The notes beneath the pieces are model-generated. The model searched no databases, was not told the DNA's origin, and was given only the letters and a program-made list of their open reading frames with translations. Below, piece after piece: positions 62,202 to 64,000 of a DNA stretch of 64,000 bases. A program made the position numbers and the translations under genes. Position 1 is the stretch's first letter; each line of letters opens with the position of its first letter. The stretch spans positions 47,630 to 111,629 of the forward strand of contig NASX01000001.1 in assembly GCA_002085155.1 (NCBI GenBank). Direction: 5' to 3'. The DNA comes from Sorangiineae bacterium NIC37A_2 (lineage in GTDB: Bacteria; Myxococcota_A; Polyangia; Polyangiales; Polyangiaceae).

Positions 62202-63311
62202 GTGGGAGCCCAGGAAAAGACGAAAGCAAGCCCCGCCCGAAAGCGCACGCTCCGGCTCGGCTGCGTGGCTTTGGCGACGGCTCTTACGGCGCTTGGTCTC
62301 TTGCGTCTCGAGGCTCGGGAGCTCGAGTCCCGTCTCAAGGAGCGCGCGACCTCGATTTCTGCGCACCTGAGCGCCACTCTCGCCGGGCCCCTCGAGTCGC
62401 TCCATGCGGTTCGCTCCTTACTCCAGACGCCCGGACGAGCCGTGAGCGAAGCTGATTTTTCCTACTTCTGCGAACAGGCGCTCAGGCGGCACCCCGAGAT
62501 CACTTCCATCGGATGGTTCCCCTTCGTCCCAGGGGATAAGCGGGCAGAGTTCGAGGCGCTCGTCCAGAAAAGTCACCCCAACTATCGGATCAAGAGCCCC
62601 GGCAGCGAGACGAGCCCCACGGCGTTTCTTCACATTCCTCTCACATACACCTCCCCCCGCAACATCAAAGCGCTCGGCCTCGATCTCCGAACCAACAGGG
62701 AGGAAGCGGAGCGGGCCCGAGCCGCTCAAGAACAAGGGAAGGTTACGGCCACCGATCGCAGTCAGCTCAGCGAAGAGGCGCGCGGAACCTACGGCGTCGT
62801 GACCTACGCTCCCGTCAAGAACTCTGATTGGGCCCTGGCAAGTGGAGGCGATCACTTCAAAGATGGCGTGATCGCTCTCACTTTTCGCCTTCCGACCCTC
62901 ATGGACGGGGCGCTCGCGCATCAGGATATGAGCGGCGTAGCTCTGCGGCTCATGGACCCGGCCGCCGCCCCCGAAAAGCGCGAGCTGATGAGCGTGGGCA
63001 CGCTGGAAGGAGCCGCTCGCGCGCGCGCAACAATTCCCTTCGCCGATCGCGTCTACGAGCTCACAGTGGGCAGCTCGGGGCGCGGGGCGCCCCTGCTCAC
63101 TCGGCGCAGCTCTCTTCGTCGCGCTCGCTGGCCTCAGCTGGGTCTGGATCGTCGAGCTCCGGGAGCGCGCTCAGCGCCTCAGCGCCACCTTAGCGACACT
63201 CGGGCAATATCGCCTCGAAGAACAGGTCGCCAGCGGCGGGATGGGCGCCGTGTATCGGGCCCGCCACGCTCTGCTCAAGCGCCCAGCCGCGATCAAAATT
63301 GCCCATCCTGA
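62202..63311 (+). pseudogene. CHASE-domain sensor half of a frameshifted Ser/Thr kinase
   Basis: 369 codons from GTG 62202, but only the first about 295 are meaningful. TM1 (LGCVALATALTALGLLRLEA), then a periplasmic CHASE domain: FSYFCEQALRRHPEITSIGW, FVPGDKRAEFEALVQKSHPN, LGLDLRTNREEAERARAAQE, GVVTYAPVKN. CHASE binds small ligands such as adenine-type molecules or peptides. After VYELTVGSSGRGA near 63085 the frame turns into Arg-rich nonsense, while the continuation (TM2 and kinase) lies in the +1 frame. One extra base in the G/C run 63084-63093 explains this. Confidence 0.75.
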
Positions 63312-64000
63312 TCAGTCGGCAACGCACTTCGAGCGAGAAGTGCGCCTCCACAGCACCCTGACCCACCCTAACACGGTGACGGTGTTCGACTTCGGCCGCG
63401 GCGAAGACGGAACCTTCTACGCGGCCATGGAGTACATCGAGGGCTATGACCTTTCGCGCCTCGTCGAGCGCTTTGGACCGCTGCCCGCTGGGCGCGCCGC
63501 GCGCATCCTGCTCCAAGTCGCGGCGTCTCTCGAAGAGGCCCACGAAAAGGGCCTCGTGCATCGGGACGTCAAACCGAGCAACATCATGATCACCGAGCGC
63601 GGCGGGATCCGCGACTTCGTCAAGGTCCTCGATTTCGGCCTCGCCCGCGGCAAGACGGCAGAAGCAGGCTCGCTCCACAGTCTCTCTGCTACGACGGTCT
63701 TCGTCGGAACCCCTGGCTACATCGCACCGGAGATCATTTCGGGCGCACGAGCGACCCCCGCCTCGGACATCTTCTCGCTCGGTTGTGTCGCGTTCTTTCT
63801 CGTGAGTGGACGCGGTCCCTTCGATGACCCGAATCAACTCTCCAGTTTCACGCGCATCGTCTCCGGCGCCCCGCATCCCTTTCCGAGCGACACGCCCAAG
63901 CTCTATCAAGACTTCGTCCTGCGCTGTCTCGAGAAAAAACCCCACGACCGTCCCCCGCGCATGAGCGCGGTGGCGAGCGAGCTGCGCGCCCTGATCCCTC
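63091..64000 (+). CDS. Ser/Thr protein kinase half (PknB-like), runs off the window
   Basis: About 303 codons visible. TM2 (LGAALFVALAGLSWVWIVEL) joins directly to a kinase: YRLEEQVASGGMGAVYRARH (Gly loop), RPAAIKIAHPD (Lys), FEREVRLHSTLTHPNTV (Glu of helix C), GLVHRDVKPSNIMI (HRD), VKVLDFGLARG (DFG), TTVFVGTPGYIAPEI (activation loop and APE). All catalytic residues are present. No ATG, GTG or TTG exists in this frame before Met63241, which lies inside the Gly loop, so it cannot be a separate working gene. It may signal to FHA proteins such as the activator at 3665-5485; that link is speculative. Confidence 0.85.

Noticed and set aside
60686..62377. 563-codon frame antisense to the DUF1552 gene
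   Set aside because: No motif; the plus-strand gene is certain.

Overview
The window looks like a chromosomal segment of a high-GC Myxococcota (deltaproteobacterial) genome. The pointers are an FHA-type sigma-54 activator, a PilA-type pilin behind a -24/-12 promoter, many lipoproteins with Gly/Asp/Ser linkers, Cys-rich DUF4215-type repeat proteins with a fibro-slime domain, a DUF1592/DUF1552 pair, and a CHASE/Ser-Thr kinase. I see no rRNA, tRNA, CRISPR array, insertion sequence or prophage.

Layout. 1-1.4 kb: end-truncated multi-TM glycosyltransferase. 1.5-3.6 kb: pilA, then two toxin-antitoxin pairs (HicAB and ParE-like). 3.7-15.4 kb: FHA-GAF-AAA-Fis activator, gpsA, a lipoprotein, an MFS transporter, a GST, DUF3025 and DUF615 proteins, a YceI lipoprotein, a CPA1 antiporter, an OpgC-like acyltransferase and a spermidine-synthase-like protein. 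15.5-22.3 kb: core genes, with rpmG divergent from rpmH-rnpA-yidD-yidC-khpB, then an LpoB-like/COG3014 lipoprotein pair, a zinc-free rpmE and a phosphopantetheinyl transferase. rpmG (55 aa) and rpmH (50 aa) are both very short. 22.7-31.5 kb: two tandem paralogous giant lipoproteins (1382 and 1440 aa), each with 12 Cys-rich repeats, a fibro-slime domain and 12 more repeats.

31.6-34.6 kb: a fatty-acid desaturase, a divergent TetR regulator and a cyclopropane-fatty-acid-synthase-like methyltransferase. A near-identical 26-bp element sits upstream of both lipid enzymes and abuts the tetR start, which suggests a local membrane-lipid regulon. 35-41 kb: a VWA lipoprotein, a small conserved unknown, and a three-gene cluster of two outer lipoproteins (EF-hand-like loops, His-rich tail) plus a TonB-dependent receptor. 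41-46 kb: minus-strand operon rseP-rsmB-dapA-dapB; RseP has a third PDZ-like segment. 46-58 kb: an MMPL exporter, a hot-dog thioesterase, secA, and immediately behind it a GldA/F/G-like ABC cluster ending in a DUF4340 protein. 57.9-64 kb: a NicO-like transporter, the DUF1592/DUF1552 pair, and a CHASE sensor joined to a Ser/Thr kinase across a one-base frameshift; the kinase runs off the right edge.

Most genes belong to envelope biogenesis, membrane lipid composition, secretion and surface exposure. The best candidates for new biology are the shared operator of the lipid genes, the tandem fibro-slime lipoproteins, the EF-hand lipoprotein/TonB receptor cluster, and the possible nesting of rpmH inside an extended rnpA frame. 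All functional calls rest on reading the sequence; no database search was run.
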